A program made the translations under genes and the position numbers. The notes under the pieces are model-generated. The model searched no databases, was not told the DNA's origin, and was given only the letters and a program-made list of their open reading frames with translations. Below are positions 1-7,825 of a DNA stretch of 49,195 bases, one piece after another. Every line of letters starts with the position of its first letter. The first letter of the stretch is position 1. Source of the DNA: Actinopolyspora alba (GTDB taxonomy: Bacteria > Actinomycetota > Actinomycetes > Mycobacteriales > Pseudonocardiaceae); contig NZ_FOMZ01000004.1 of assembly GCF_900112765.1 (NCBI RefSeq), forward strand, positions 1 through 49,195. The letters are read 5' to 3'.

Positions 1-597
1 GGTTTCTTCTTCCGGGATCAGGACATCGCCGTGGTCGGTGGTGGGGATTCCGCCATGGAGGAGGCGACCTTCCTGACCCGGTTCGCGAGGTCGGTGACGA
101 TCCTGCATCGCCGTGAGGAGTTCCGCGCTTCCAAGATCATGCTTGAGCGGGCGCGGGCGAACGAGAAGATCCACTGGCGCACGAACAGCGTGGTCACCGA
201 GGTCAATGGTGAGGGCACCGTCTCGGGGTTGACCGTGCGGGACACCGTCTCCGGGCAGGAGTCGCAGCTGGCGGTGACGGGCATGTTCGTCGCGATCGGG
301 CACGATCCGCGCAGCAAGGTCGTCGCCGACCAGGTCGGGGTGGACGAGGAAGGCTATGTGCGGGTGCACCATCCTTCGACCGCCACCGATGTCCCGGGTG
401 TGTTCGCCGCGGGTGATCTGGTGGACAAGACGTACCGGCAGGCTGTCACGGCTGCCGGTTCGGGCTGTCAGGCGGCCATCGACGCGGAGCGTTGGCTGGC
501 CGGGCAGGAGGCCTCCGACGCGGCGGAGGTCGCGCCGGAGCTCGTCGGTGGTGGGTACGGAGCCACCACCGAGGCCGACACCGCGGCAGCCCACTGA
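1..597 (+). CDS. trxB: Thioredoxin reductase, C-terminal part (5' end outside window)
   Basis: Open from the first base in frame 1, so the gene begins upstream; 198 residues are visible. The flavoenzyme uses NADPH to reduce thioredoxin in the cytoplasm. The visible part holds the NADPH-binding Rossmann motif [10 protein letters not shown] (about residues 13-22), the HRREEFRAS segment that contacts the NADPH 2'-phosphate in this family, and the C-terminal FAD motif GVFAAGDL. The redox CxxC lies before the NADPH motif in this family and is therefore off the window edge. An acidic, Ala-rich tail of about 30 residues follows the conserved fold. trxA lies 104 bases downstream on the same strand, the usual reductase-thioredoxin pair. 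Confidence 0.95.
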   Translation, partial: GFFFRDQDIAVVGGGDSAMEEATFLTRFARSVTILHRREEFRASKIMLERARANEKIHWRTNSVVTEVNGEGTVSGLTVRDTVSGQESQLAVTGMFVAIGHDPRSKVVADQVGVDEEGYVRVHHPSTATDVPGVFAAGDLVDKTYRQAVTAAGSGCQAAIDAERWLAGQEASDAAEVAPELVGGGYGATTEADTAAAH

Positions 598-701
598 AGG
601 CCGCGAGCGGAGACCCGACCGCTTCCGGTGTGGCCCCGCCGCGCCGAGGGGGCCGGTGATCACCGTCCCGTACCGATCCGAGCACCGAGTAAGGAGCGAA
701 G

Positions 702-1028
702 ATGGCAGCCAAGCCGGTTACCGTTGATTCCGAGTCGTTCAAGAACGACGTCCTCAACAGCGACAAGCCCGTCCTGGTGGACTTCTGGGCCACCTGGTGC
801 GGCCCCTGCAAGATGGTGGCCCCCGTGCTGGAGGAGATCGCCTCGGAGCACGAGGACAAGATCACCATCGCCAAGCTGGACATCGACCAGAACCCCGGTG
901 TCGCCCGTGACTACCAGGTGATGTCGGTTCCCACCCTGCTGCTGTTCTCCAAGGGGGAACCGGTCAAGCAGATCGTCGGTGCCAAGCCGAAGGACCAGTT
1001 GCTCTCGGACATCTCCGACTACCTGTGA
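702..1028 (+). CDS. trxA: Thioredoxin
   Basis: A full-length 108-residue thioredoxin, the usual size. It is the cytoplasmic disulfide reductant recycled by the TrxB encoded just upstream. The active site WCGPCK sits at residues 32-37 (cysteines 33 and 36) after the strand VLVDFWAT, and the cis-proline loop is MSVPTLL. The start is well placed: AAGGAG lies six bases before the ATG. The stop codon is inside an 11-bp hairpin (1024-1049), and a second, stronger hairpin follows at 1080-1117, so transcription of trxB-trxA probably ends here. This is the trxC of the mycobacterial origin region. Confidence 0.97.
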   Translation: MAAKPVTVDSESFKNDVLNSDKPVLVDFWATWCGPCKMVAPVLEEIASEHEDKITIAKLDIDQNPGVARDYQVMSVPTLLLFSKGEPVKQIVGAKPKDQLLSDISDYL

Positions 1029-1049
1029 CAGGTGGCCACACCTGTCACA
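1024..1049. terminator. Perfect 11-bp hairpin spanning the trxA stop codon
   Basis: Arms TGTGACAGGTG (1024-1034) and CACCTGTCACA (1039-1049) are perfectly complementary with a 4-base loop. The left arm contains the trxA TGA stop (1026-1028). It may assist termination or protect the 3' end; no T run follows. Confidence 0.6.
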
Positions 1050-1079
1050 CCCGGGCGGCGACGCCCGAGTGGCACCTCG

Positions 1080-1117
1080 ACGAGATCCCACCGTCCCCCG
1101 GGGCGGTGGGATCTCGT
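1080..1117. terminator. Strong 14-bp hairpin after trxA, probable terminator
   Basis: Arms CGAGATCCCACCG (1081-1093) and CGGTGGGATCTCG (1104-1116) are perfect, and the flanking A1080/T1117 also pair. The loop holds a C run followed by a G run. As in many high-GC genomes there is only GTT after the stem instead of a long T tract. It separates trxB-trxA from cwlM. Confidence 0.75.
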
Positions 1118-1315
1118 GTTCGAACGGTCAACGATCAGGGCCGACCAGGCTAGCGGAACGTACCGAAGCGACGACGGTGCGGCCCATGGCCCACACTCCA
1201 CAGCGACAAGGCACAATACTTCGCAGCGGACCGCATCGGAATAAACTGATACTTGGGGGTAATGACACGTCGTTAGCACCGGCCGAGGTCGGTGCCTGAA
1301 TCGAGCGAGGAGTGC

Positions 1316-2467
1316 ATGCAGCTGCTCCACCGCGGTGACGTCGGCCCGGCCGTGACCGAGATCCATGGCGTTCTCGTTGCGCTGGGGCTCTTACCACCAC
1401 CGAACGGCCATGTGGGACCGGCCACCTACGACGAGTCGGTGGAACACGCGGTACGCGCCTTTCAGCAGCAACGAGGTCTGATAACCGACGGCGTCGTCGG
1501 TCCGGCCACGTACCGAGCGCTCACGGACGCCAAGTGGCGGCTGGGCGATCGTTCGCTCGCTTACTTCGTGTCCCGTCCCATCAGTGGTGACGACGTGTTC
1601 GCCCTGCAGGAGCGGCTGCTCGAACTGGGGTACGACGCAGGCCGCCCAGACGGGATCTTCGGCAGGCAGACCGAGCACGCGCTGCGGAACTTCCAGCGCG
1701 AGTACGCGTTGAACTCGGACGGTATCTGTGGACCGGCGACCCTGCGTTCGCTGCGACAGCTGGCCCCGAAGGTGCGCGGCGGGCGCCCGGTCTACCTGCG
1801 GGAGCAGGAGAAGGTGCGGCGAGCGGGACCGCGTCTGCGCGGCAAACGCATCGTCATCGACCCGGGGCACGGGGGCAGTGACCGGGGAGTGGTGATCAAC
1901 GGTGTGGCCGAGGCCGACCTGGCCTGGGACTTCGCCCGCAGACTCGAGGGCCGCATGGTCGCCACCGGTATGGAGGCGCTGATCTCCCGCGGCCCCAACT
2001 CGTGCCCCGCCGAGGCCGACCGGGCCTCGTTCGCCAACGAGGCGGGCGCGGACCTGTTCCTGTCGCTGCACGTGGACGCCAATCGCTCACCACAGGCGCA
2101 GGGGGTCGCCACTTTCCACTTCGGCACCGGCAACGGCACCACGTCGAACGTGGGGGAGGCGCTCGCCGGTTTCCTGCAGCGCGAAGTGGTGGCACGTACC
2201 GCCATGCTGGACTGCCGCAGCCACCCGAAGAGCTGGGAAGTCCTGCGCTGGACGAAAATGCCCGCCGTGCGCATCGAAGCCGGGTACCTGAGCAACCCGG
2301 AGGACCGGGCGCGGCTGTTGGACCCCGGCTTCCGCGACGTGGTGGCCGAGGCGGTGCTCGTCGCCGTCAAACGGCTCTACCTGCTGGGCGAGGACGACCG
2401 GCCCACCGGCTCGTTCACCTTCGACGATCTGCTGCGCTACGAGCTCACCCGCGCCGAGGGAGCCTGA
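1316..2467 (+). CDS. cwlM: CwlM-like protein: peptidoglycan-binding repeats plus amidase_3 domain
   Basis: 383 residues from the chosen ATG, which is preceded by GCGAGGAG at five bases; a GTG at 1292 is possible but lacks a good ribosome site. There are two PG_binding_1 repeats (about residues 3-70 and 85-150) and an N-acetylmuramoyl-L-alanine amidase (amidase_3) domain (about 175-350). The zinc and catalytic residues of that family are visible: His185 (DPGHGG), Glu200 (AEADL), His252 (SLHVDAN) and Glu321 (IEAGYLSN). No signal peptide is seen. In mycobacteria CwlM is a cytoplasmic PknB substrate that stimulates MurA, and the lack of an export signal and the position after trxA fit that role; whether this copy also cleaves peptidoglycan cannot be told. 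Confidence 0.9.
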   Translation: MQLLHRGDVGPAVTEIHGVLVALGLLPPPNGHVGPATYDESVEHAVRAFQQQRGLITDGVVGPATYRALTDAKWRLGDRSLAYFVSRPISGDDVFALQERLLELGYDAGRPDGIFGRQTEHALRNFQREYALNSDGICGPATLRSLRQLAPKVRGGRPVYLREQEKVRRAGPRLRGKRIVIDPGHGGSDRGVVINGVAEADLAWDFARRLEGRMVATGMEALISRGPNSCPAEADRASFANEAGADLFLSLHVDANRSPQAQGVATFHFGTGNGTTSNVGEALAGFLQREVVARTAMLDCRSHPKSWEVLRWTKMPAVRIEAGYLSNPEDRARLLDPGFRDVVAEAVLVAVKRLYLLGEDDRPTGSFTFDDLLRYELTRAEGA

Positions 2468-2559
2468 GTACCCGATTCCACCGGGCGGAGCGGGGCGCTC
2501 GCGGACTGAGCGTATCCGTGCGGCGACCGGATAAGTCGAGCATTTCCAGGAGCCGTGAC

Positions 2560-3015
2560 TCACTCGACAAGGCCGGTCAACACCCTCCCCAGGTAATCGT
2601 CCCGCCCTATCTCTCCCAACGCGTACTCCAGCACACGCAGATACGTGGGTCTGGCCTGCAGTAGCTTGTTCCTCCCCCTGTCCGTTATCTGCGTGTAGAC
2701 CCCACGTCGATCAGTGGGACACAGATACCGCTCGGTGAGGCCGTCGTTCTCCAACCTACCGACCAGACGGCTCACCGAGCTCTGGTTCAGCGGTATCGCC
2801 TCCGCCAGGATCTGTTGCCGTAGGTGGCCCCCGTCGTCGGAATAGGCCAGCGCGGCCAGCGCACAGAACTCGGACAGCGTGAGTTCGTGCTCACGCTGCA
2901 ACGCGTGTTCCAGCTGTTCGGAAACTCGGCTCTCCACCAACCGTAGCTGGTGCCATCGATGCTCGAGAGCGGTCGGCATCTCGATGTTCGGGGACGTATC
3001 GGTTTCCGAGCTCAT
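2560..3015 (-). CDS. MarR-family transcriptional regulator
   Basis: 151 residues from the ATG at 3015, which has AAGGA seven bases upstream; an in-frame ATG at 3033 (AGGAG four bases upstream) would add six residues. It has the MarR winged-helix layout: N-terminal helix HRWHQLRLVESRVSEQLEHAL, recognition region LNQSSVSRLVGRLENDGL and wing RYLCPTDRRGVYTQITDRGR. Such dimers usually repress a divergent efflux gene until a ligand binds. It is divergent from an MFS exporter and the gap holds an AT-rich inverted repeat (3115-3143), so autoregulation plus exporter control is the likely arrangement. The ligand is unknown. Confidence 0.9.
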   Translation of the reverse strand: MSSETDTSPNIEMPTALEHRWHQLRLVESRVSEQLEHALQREHELTLSEFCALAALAYSDDGGHLRQQILAEAIPLNQSSVSRLVGRLENDGLTERYLCPTDRRGVYTQITDRGRNKLLQARPTYLRVLEYALGEIGRDDYLGRVLTGLVE

Positions 3016-3098
3016 AGCGTGTTCCTTCGTCATAGGACTCCTGGACAGCAGTCTGCTCACATTCCCTCTGCCCATGCAACCACCGTGTGAGCATAGTC

Positions 3099-3143
3099 TT
3101 GACACTACTAATATGTATATGCAATATACTTCAATGCATATAC
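3099..3143 (+). promoter_or_regulatory. Divergent promoter and probable MarR operator
   Basis: GTATATGCA (3115-3123) and TGCATATAC (3135-3143) form a perfect 9-bp inverted repeat with an 11-base spacer; a nested copy, GTATAT-GCA-ATATAC, lies at 3115-3129. A TTGACA hexamer (3099-3104) is followed by AATATA (3123-3128, 18-base spacer) or TATACT (3125-3130), so the operator covers the -10 region of the exporter promoter. The stretch is strikingly AT-rich for this genome. A bound MarR dimer would block the exporter and probably its own gene. Confidence 0.65.
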
Positions 3144-3164
3144 TTATGAGGGAGGTCAACCACT

Positions 3165-4382
3165 ATGCCCCTTGCCCTACTAGCGCTGATGATCAGTGCT
3201 TTCGGCATCGGAACCACCGAGTTCGTAATAACGGGCCTGCTACCCCAGGTGGCGGGTGATCTCTCGGTGAGCGTCCCGACAGCGGGACTGCTCATATCCG
3301 GTTACGCGCTCGGCGTCGTTATCGGAGGACCGGTGGTGACCGCCGCCGGAACACGGGTGCCACGCAAGGCGATGCTGCTGATCCTGATGTTGCTGTTCAT
3401 CGCCGGAAACGTACTGGCAGCGGTGGCGCCCAGCTATTGGGTACTGATGCTCGGCCGCATCTTCGCCGCGGTCTGCCACGGTGCCTTCTTCGGAATCGCT
3501 TCCGTGGTCGCGGCCGACCTGGTGGCTCCGGAGCGCAAGGCCCGCGCGATTTCGCTGGTGTTCACCGGGCTGACCGTGGCCAACGTGGTGGGAGCTCCGT
3601 TCGGAACATTCATCGGGCAGAGCCTGGGATGGCGCTCGACATTCTGGATGATCACGGGTATTGGACTGTTCAGCCTGCTCGGAATCGTGGGGTTGGTCCC
3701 CAAACAGCCCAGGCCCGAGGACGCGAGTCTGAAACGGGAGCTGGCAGTGTTCGCCCGCCCGCAGGTGTGGCTGGCCCTCGGGACGGCGGCCATGAGCATC
3801 GGAGCACTTTTCGCTTCCTTCAGCTACGTGGCGCCACTGCTCACAGAAGTGACGGGGTTCGCCTCGAACATGCTCACCCCGTTGTTGGTGCTGTTCGGCG
3901 TCGGACTCGTGGCGGGCAACCTTCTCGGTGGACGCTACGCCGACCGCGCCCAGCTACCGACGCTGTACGTCTGCCTCTCCCTGTTGCTGGTAGTGCTGGT
4001 CGCCTTCACCTTCACGTCCGGGTACAAGATTCCAGCGGCGCTCACACTCGTATTCCTGGGTGGTGCCGGGTTCTCCACGGTCCCCGGTTTCATGACGCGT
4101 GTGATCGACAAGGCCGAAGGCGCTCCCACTCTCGCTTCGGCCGCGGGAGCATCCGGCGCCAATCTCGGCATATCGCTGGGTGCGTATTTCGGTGGTCTGA
4201 CCATCGACGCCGGCTTCGGGTACACTTCGCCGACGTGGGTCGGTGCCGCCATGGCCGCACTCGGCTTGGGATTCACGGCACTTTCGGGCGTGTTGGAAAT
4301 GCGAAACAAGCACCGAATTGATGAAGAAACCGCCTTTCCGACAGCGAATCCCTCCCTTTCCACCGAAGGAACGAACCGATGA
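3165..4382 (+). CDS. MFS drug exporter, DHA1 (chloramphenicol-exporter-like) family
   Basis: 405 residues with about 12 hydrophobic segments. The start ATG has GGGAGG ten bases upstream. The N-terminal signature IGTTEFVITGLLPQVAGDL, the LGRIFAAVCHGAFFGIASVVAADL helix and the loop LVAPERKARAISLVFTGLTVANVVGAPFG are typical of DHA1 proton-driven efflux pumps related to Cmx/CmlR/AraJ transporters. The divergent MarR gene and the operator at 3115-3143 suggest substrate-induced efflux. The stop codon overlaps the ATG of a 44-aa ORF (ATGA). The trio sits between cwlM and the par region, where relatives usually have no such genes, so it looks like an accessory insertion. The substrate cannot be read from sequence. 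Confidence 0.9.
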   Translation: MPLALLALMISAFGIGTTEFVITGLLPQVAGDLSVSVPTAGLLISGYALGVVIGGPVVTAAGTRVPRKAMLLILMLLFIAGNVLAAVAPSYWVLMLGRIFAAVCHGAFFGIASVVAADLVAPERKARAISLVFTGLTVANVVGAPFGTFIGQSLGWRSTFWMITGIGLFSLLGIVGLVPKQPRPEDASLKRELAVFARPQVWLALGTAAMSIGALFASFSYVAPLLTEVTGFASNMLTPLLVLFGVGLVAGNLLGGRYADRAQLPTLYVCLSLLLVVLVAFTFTSGYKIPAALTLVFLGGAGFSTVPGFMTRVIDKAEGAPTLASAAGASGANLGISLGAYFGGLTIDAGFGYTSPTWVGAAMAALGLGFTALSGVLEMRNKHRIDEETAFPTANPSLSTEGTNR

Positions 4383-4513
4383 ACGAGCAGCCTTCCCGCG
4401 GTGACAAGTCCGCGTTGGGGCGTCTTGTTCCCAACGGCGACTCCATGAGCATCGGACTGGAACTTCCGTCGGACGGTGACTGGTCCGCGACCATCGCCTC
4501 TTCGAGCCACTGA
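4379..4513 (+). CDS. 44-residue ORF translationally coupled to the MFS exporter
   Basis: ATG at 4379 overlaps the exporter stop as ATGA, the usual sign of coupled translation. The 44-residue product begins MNEQPSRGDKSALGRL and ends WSATIASSSH; it is hydrophilic, with no membrane segment and no recognised domain. A central stretch runs GDSMSIGLELPSDGDW. It could be a small accessory peptide, a peptide precursor exported by the pump, the remnant of a longer gene, or a chance frame. I do not recognise it. Confidence 0.4.
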   Translation: MNEQPSRGDKSALGRLVPNGDSMSIGLELPSDGDWSATIASSSH

Positions 4514-4738
4514 AACACGACATCGGGCGCGCTCAGTCACAGGCCGGCTACGATCGGCACCACCACACCAGAACCAATTGGTGATTTTGCTCACTGTTGG
4601 CCAGGATGGAACGAGGCGGACGTTACACAACCGCGAACGTCACACGATGAACCGGTTAGAATCGCCGGATCAAATCCGGTCCCGCTTCCCCGTGACCGGT
4701 GCCGATCACACGGCGCACCACCGACCCTGGAGCGCGGA
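4514..4738. other. Intergenic region upstream of the aminotransferase
   Basis: No gene is seen in these 225 bases. A TAGAAT hexamer at 4657-4662 could serve as a -10 element for the aminotransferase, but no good -35 is present. A small 6-bp hairpin (CCGGAT / ATCCGG, 4665-4679) lies just downstream of it. Confidence 0.35.
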
Positions 4739-6103
4739 ATGTCCGATCATTCGAACCAGCCGAACGAGCAGGCCGAGCCGGAGAAAACCGGCACGTCGAC
4801 TCCCGCGACGGGGGCGGCGATGGGCAACCTCGACACTCACTCCGCACGGTATGCCGAGCGCACGGCGGGGATGACGGCATCGGAGATCAGGGCACTCTTC
4901 GCGGTGGCCAGCAGGCCGGAAGTGGTTTCGCTGGCGGGTGGCATGCCCAACCTGGCGGCGCTGCCGCTGGATTCGCTGTCCGAGGAAGTGGCCAGGCTGA
5001 TCGCCGAACAGGGACAGGCGGCGCTGCAGTACGGCTCCGCGCACGGCGTTCCGGAGTTGCGCGAGCAGATCTGCGAGATCATGGCACTCGAGGGCATCTC
5101 GGGCCAGCCGGACGACATCATGGTCACCGTGGGCTCGCAGATGGCGCTGGACCTGGTCACCAGGATCTTCTGCGATCCGGGCGACGTGGTACTGGCCGAG
5201 GGGCCCTCCTACGTCGGCGCCATGGGCGCGTTCTCCACCTATCAGGCCGATGTGGTGCACGTGGCGATGGATGAGCACGGGCTGCAGCCGGACGCGCTGC
5301 GCGCTGCCATCGAGGAACTCCACGGGCAGGGCAGGACCATCAAGTTCCTCTACACGATCCCGAACTTCCACAATCCGGCCGGTGTCACGCTGGCGGAGCA
5401 GCGACGCCCGGAGATCCTGGAGATCTGTTCCCGGCACGGCATCATGGTGCTGGAGGACAATCCCTACGGACTGCTCGGCTTCGAGGGCCAGACCTACTCG
5501 TCGCTGCGTTCGCTGGATCCCGACAACGTGGTGTACCTGGGCTCGTTCTCCAAGACCTTCGCGTCCGGACTCCGGGTCGGCTGGGTGCTGGCACCACACG
5601 CCGTCCGGGAGAAACTCGTACTCGCCGCCGAATCGGCGACGCTGTGCCCACCGACGCTGAACCAGATGATCGTCTCGCGCTACCTGAGCACGCACGACTG
5701 GCTGGGACAGATCAAGAGCTTCCGGGAGCAGTACCGGGAACGCCGCGACGCGATGCTCAGCGCGCTGGAGCAGCACATGCCCGCGGGCTGCGACTGGACC
5801 CGCCCCGACGGCGGCTTCTTCGTGTGGCTCACCGCCCCGGAGGGCGTGGACACCAAGGCGATGCTGCCGCGGGCGGTCACCCAGCGGGTGGCCTACGCCT
5901 CCGGGACCGGGTTCTACCGGGACGGCCTGGGAACCAGGCAGATGCGGCTGTCGTTCTGCTATCCCACCCCGGAACGGATTCACGAGGGCGTTCGCAGGCT
6001 GGCCAACACGCTCAACGAGGAGCTGGACCTGCTGCGAACCTTCGGTTCCGGTGGCGGACGCGAACTCTCCGGGCCGCAGACCCCCTCGCCGGACACCGCC
6101 TGA
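4739..6103 (+). CDS. PLP-dependent class I/II aminotransferase (2-aminoadipate/MocR-type fold)
   Basis: 454 residues, fold-type I. The Schiff-base lysine is Lys272 in SFSKTFASGLRVGW; other family marks are YTIPNFHNPAGVTL, LEDNPYGLLGFEG and the C-terminal DGGFFVWLTAPEG. There is no N-terminal GntR winged helix, so it is an enzyme and not a MocR regulator; the first 35 residues are a hydrophilic extension. The family transfers amino groups between amino acids such as 2-aminoadipate, aromatic or branched substrates and 2-oxo acids. It is followed by an ATP-grasp ligase and then parB; the same pair is known near parAB in other actinobacteria. The substrate is not defined. Confidence 0.88.
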   Translation: MSDHSNQPNEQAEPEKTGTSTPATGAAMGNLDTHSARYAERTAGMTASEIRALFAVASRPEVVSLAGGMPNLAALPLDSLSEEVARLIAEQGQAALQYGSAHGVPELREQICEIMALEGISGQPDDIMVTVGSQMALDLVTRIFCDPGDVVLAEGPSYVGAMGAFSTYQADVVHVAMDEHGLQPDALRAAIEELHGQGRTIKFLYTIPNFHNPAGVTLAEQRRPEILEICSRHGIMVLEDNPYGLLGFEGQTYSSLRSLDPDNVVYLGSFSKTFASGLRVGWVLAPHAVREKLVLAAESATLCPPTLNQMIVSRYLSTHDWLGQIKSFREQYRERRDAMLSALEQHMPAGCDWTRPDGGFFVWLTAPEGVDTKAMLPRAVTQRVAYASGTGFYRDGLGTRQMRLSFCYPTPERIHEGVRRLANTLNEELDLLRTFGSGGGRELSGPQTPSPDTA

Positions 6104-6248
6104 TCGTCGGTGAGAGAGCCGCAAGGCGTTCCCGGTTCGGAGTCTTCCCCGTCTTCCGCGAGCGCTCCGAGCCCGCTCGGAGCAGCCCTACCGACCGGTT
6201 GCCGAACCGCATAACGTCGTCCGGGTAGGTTTTTCGTACTGGTCCGGT

Positions 6249-6282
6249 AAGTCCGTCACGCTCGGCAGGGTGTGACGGACTT
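6249..6282. terminator. Perfect 11-bp hairpin between aminotransferase and ligase genes
   Basis: AAGTCCGTCAC (6249-6259) pairs perfectly with GTGACGGACTT (6272-6282) around a 12-base loop. It follows the aminotransferase and ends eight bases before the ribosome site of the ligase gene, so it is either a terminator or a hairpin in the ligase leader. Confidence 0.6.
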
Positions 6283-6300
6283 CGTCATGCAGGAGTCCAC

Positions 6301-7251
6301 TTGAGCGATCGCTGGGTTGCCGTACTTTCCGGAGGACTGTCGCACGAGCGCGACGTCTCGCTGCGTTCCGGCCGCAGACTGTCCGCCGCACTTCGCTCCA
6401 CCGGGCTCACCGTGACCGAGCTGGACGCCGACCACGAACTGCTCAACCGCCTGAGCATCGAGCGGCCGGAAGCGGTGCTGGTCGCGTTACACGGTGGGGA
6501 GGGGGAGAACGGCGCGATCCAGTCCATCCTGGAGCTGCTCGACATTCCCTATGCGGGCACCGATCCCCGGGCCTGCCGCCGGGCCTGGGACAAGCCGACG
6601 GCCAAGGCCGAACTCGCCAGGGCGGGGTTGCCCACTCCCGAGTGGATGGTGCTGCCGCAGTCCACCTTCCGCGAGCTCGGTGCTCATCCGGTGCTGGACG
6701 CCCTGGTGGACAAGATCGGTCTCCCCCTGATGCTCAAACCGGTTCAGGGCGGCTCCGCGTTGGGCGCACGAGTGGTGCGGGAGTCCTCGGAGCTGCCCTC
6801 CGCGATGATGGGGGCGTTCTCCTACGGCGACACGGTCCTGGTCGAGAAGCTGGTGGAGGGCACCGAGCTGGCGATCGGGGTGCTGGAGGACTCCGAGGGG
6901 CCACACGCGCTCCCCGCCGTACGAATCGAACCGTCGAAGGGGATCTTCGATTACACGGCGCGCTACACAGCGGGGCTGACGAGCTATCAGGCTCCCGCCG
7001 AGCTCTCGGAGGGCGTGGCTCGACGCGCGGCCGAACTGGCCGTTTCCGCGCATCGCCTGTTGGGACTGCGCGACCTCTCGCGTACGGACGCGATCGTGGA
7101 CGAATCCGGCGAGGTCCACTTCCTCGAGGTGAACGTTTCGCCCGGCCTGACCGCGACCTCGCTGATGCCGATGGGGATCGAGGCGGCGGGACGCGGACTC
7201 GGTGAGGTCTTCGACGGACTGATCGAACGAGCGATCGACGGTCGAGACTAG
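6301..7251 (+). CDS. D-Ala-D-Ala ligase family ATP-grasp protein
   Basis: 316 residues from a TTG codon with AGGAG five bases upstream; no better start exists in this frame. The fold order is that of D-alanine-D-alanine ligase: N-terminal GGLSHERDVSLRSGRRL, the GGEGENGAIQSILELLDIPYAGTD loop, ATP-grasp KPVQGGSALGARVV, and the C-terminal magnesium site HFLEVNVSPGLTATSLMP. These enzymes join two D-amino acids at the expense of ATP in the cytoplasm. It is shorter than typical Ddl (about 350 residues) and lies by the par genes, so it may be a paralogue with another substrate instead of the main cell-wall ligase. Confidence 0.85.
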   Translation: MSDRWVAVLSGGLSHERDVSLRSGRRLSAALRSTGLTVTELDADHELLNRLSIERPEAVLVALHGGEGENGAIQSILELLDIPYAGTDPRACRRAWDKPTAKAELARAGLPTPEWMVLPQSTFRELGAHPVLDALVDKIGLPLMLKPVQGGSALGARVVRESSELPSAMMGAFSYGDTVLVEKLVEGTELAIGVLEDSEGPHALPAVRIEPSKGIFDYTARYTAGLTSYQAPAELSEGVARRAAELAVSAHRLLGLRDLSRTDAIVDESGEVHFLEVNVSPGLTATSLMPMGIEAAGRGLGEVFDGLIERAIDGRD

Positions 7252-7269
7252 CGGCGCCGAGCTCGCTTC

Positions 7270-7283
7270 GTTTCACGTGAAAC
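7270..7283. other. parS: parS site 1
   Basis: A perfect 14-bp palindrome, GTTTCACGTGAAAC, the consensus ParB-loading site. It lies 19 bases past the ligase stop. Confidence 0.95.
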
Positions 7284-7391
7284 GCGAGTACCGCTTCCGG
7301 CCACGAAAGCACCGCCCGAAACAGGATGTCACCGTGACGGAACCATGTCGGTCCCCAAGGACCTTCGATTCCGTCCGTGGTTGGAGTGCGC

Positions 7392-7415
7392 CGGGGCAGT
7401 GGTCGCACTGCCCCG
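7392..7415. terminator. 10-bp hairpin, possible terminator of the ligase gene
   Basis: CGGGGCAGTG (7392-7401) pairs perfectly with CACTGCCCCG (7406-7415) around the tetraloop GTCG. No T run follows. Confidence 0.5.
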
Positions 7416-7475
7416 CTGTGCGATGCCTTCGCCCCGTAGTGGAAACCACCCCGGCGAACCCATGCGGCTCCGGTG

Positions 7476-7620
7476 GCGTAAATTTCCCACGAAATCGTCG
7501 CACCGCTACGACATAGCGCCGAACTCCCACCACTTACGCAGTCGGCACCGCCGCGGGTTCTCCCGTGCGGCTCTCGCGAGGACGCCGGAGACGTTGTGTA
7601 GGTCGCTACCCGATGTCGGG
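7476..7620 (+). repeat. Dispersed structured intergenic repeat, copy A
   Basis: It begins with AATTTCCCACGAAATCG, has a 50-base middle part (7501-7550), then CCGCGGGTTCTC, GTGCGGCTCTCGCGAGGA, ACGTTGTGTAGGTCGCTACC and CGATGTCGGG. The same blocks in the same order occur at 16021-16141 (minus strand, middle part absent) and 36641-36807 (plus strand). This copy lacks the downstream GCGAGAGCC arm found in the other two. Confidence 0.8.
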
Positions 7621-7825
7621 GCACCCGTAACTGGTTCGAACCGGCACCGGCCCGGTATCGCACCATGAACGAGACAGCGGGATCGTCCCCGGTGCGTGAG
7701 TCGGATGCATTGCCAGGCAGGGCCGCTCGCCGCGTAGGTCGCTACTCAAGAGCCGGCCCAACGCCGCAAGGCGCCGACTCACGTGCCGGCTAACCGACCA
7801 CGCGGACAAGTGCTGATGTGGACAC

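Larger units (their letters stand above)
7284..7825. other. Intergenic region between the ligase gene and parB
   Basis: No gene is supported in these 542 bases. They hold a 10-bp hairpin (7392-7415), copy A of a dispersed repeat (7476-7620), and a long-range pair CGTGAGTCGG (7695-7704) / CCGACTCACG (7774-7783) enclosing a second GTAGGTCGCTAC that also occurs in the repeat. The segment may include a structured RNA. Confidence 0.5.
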
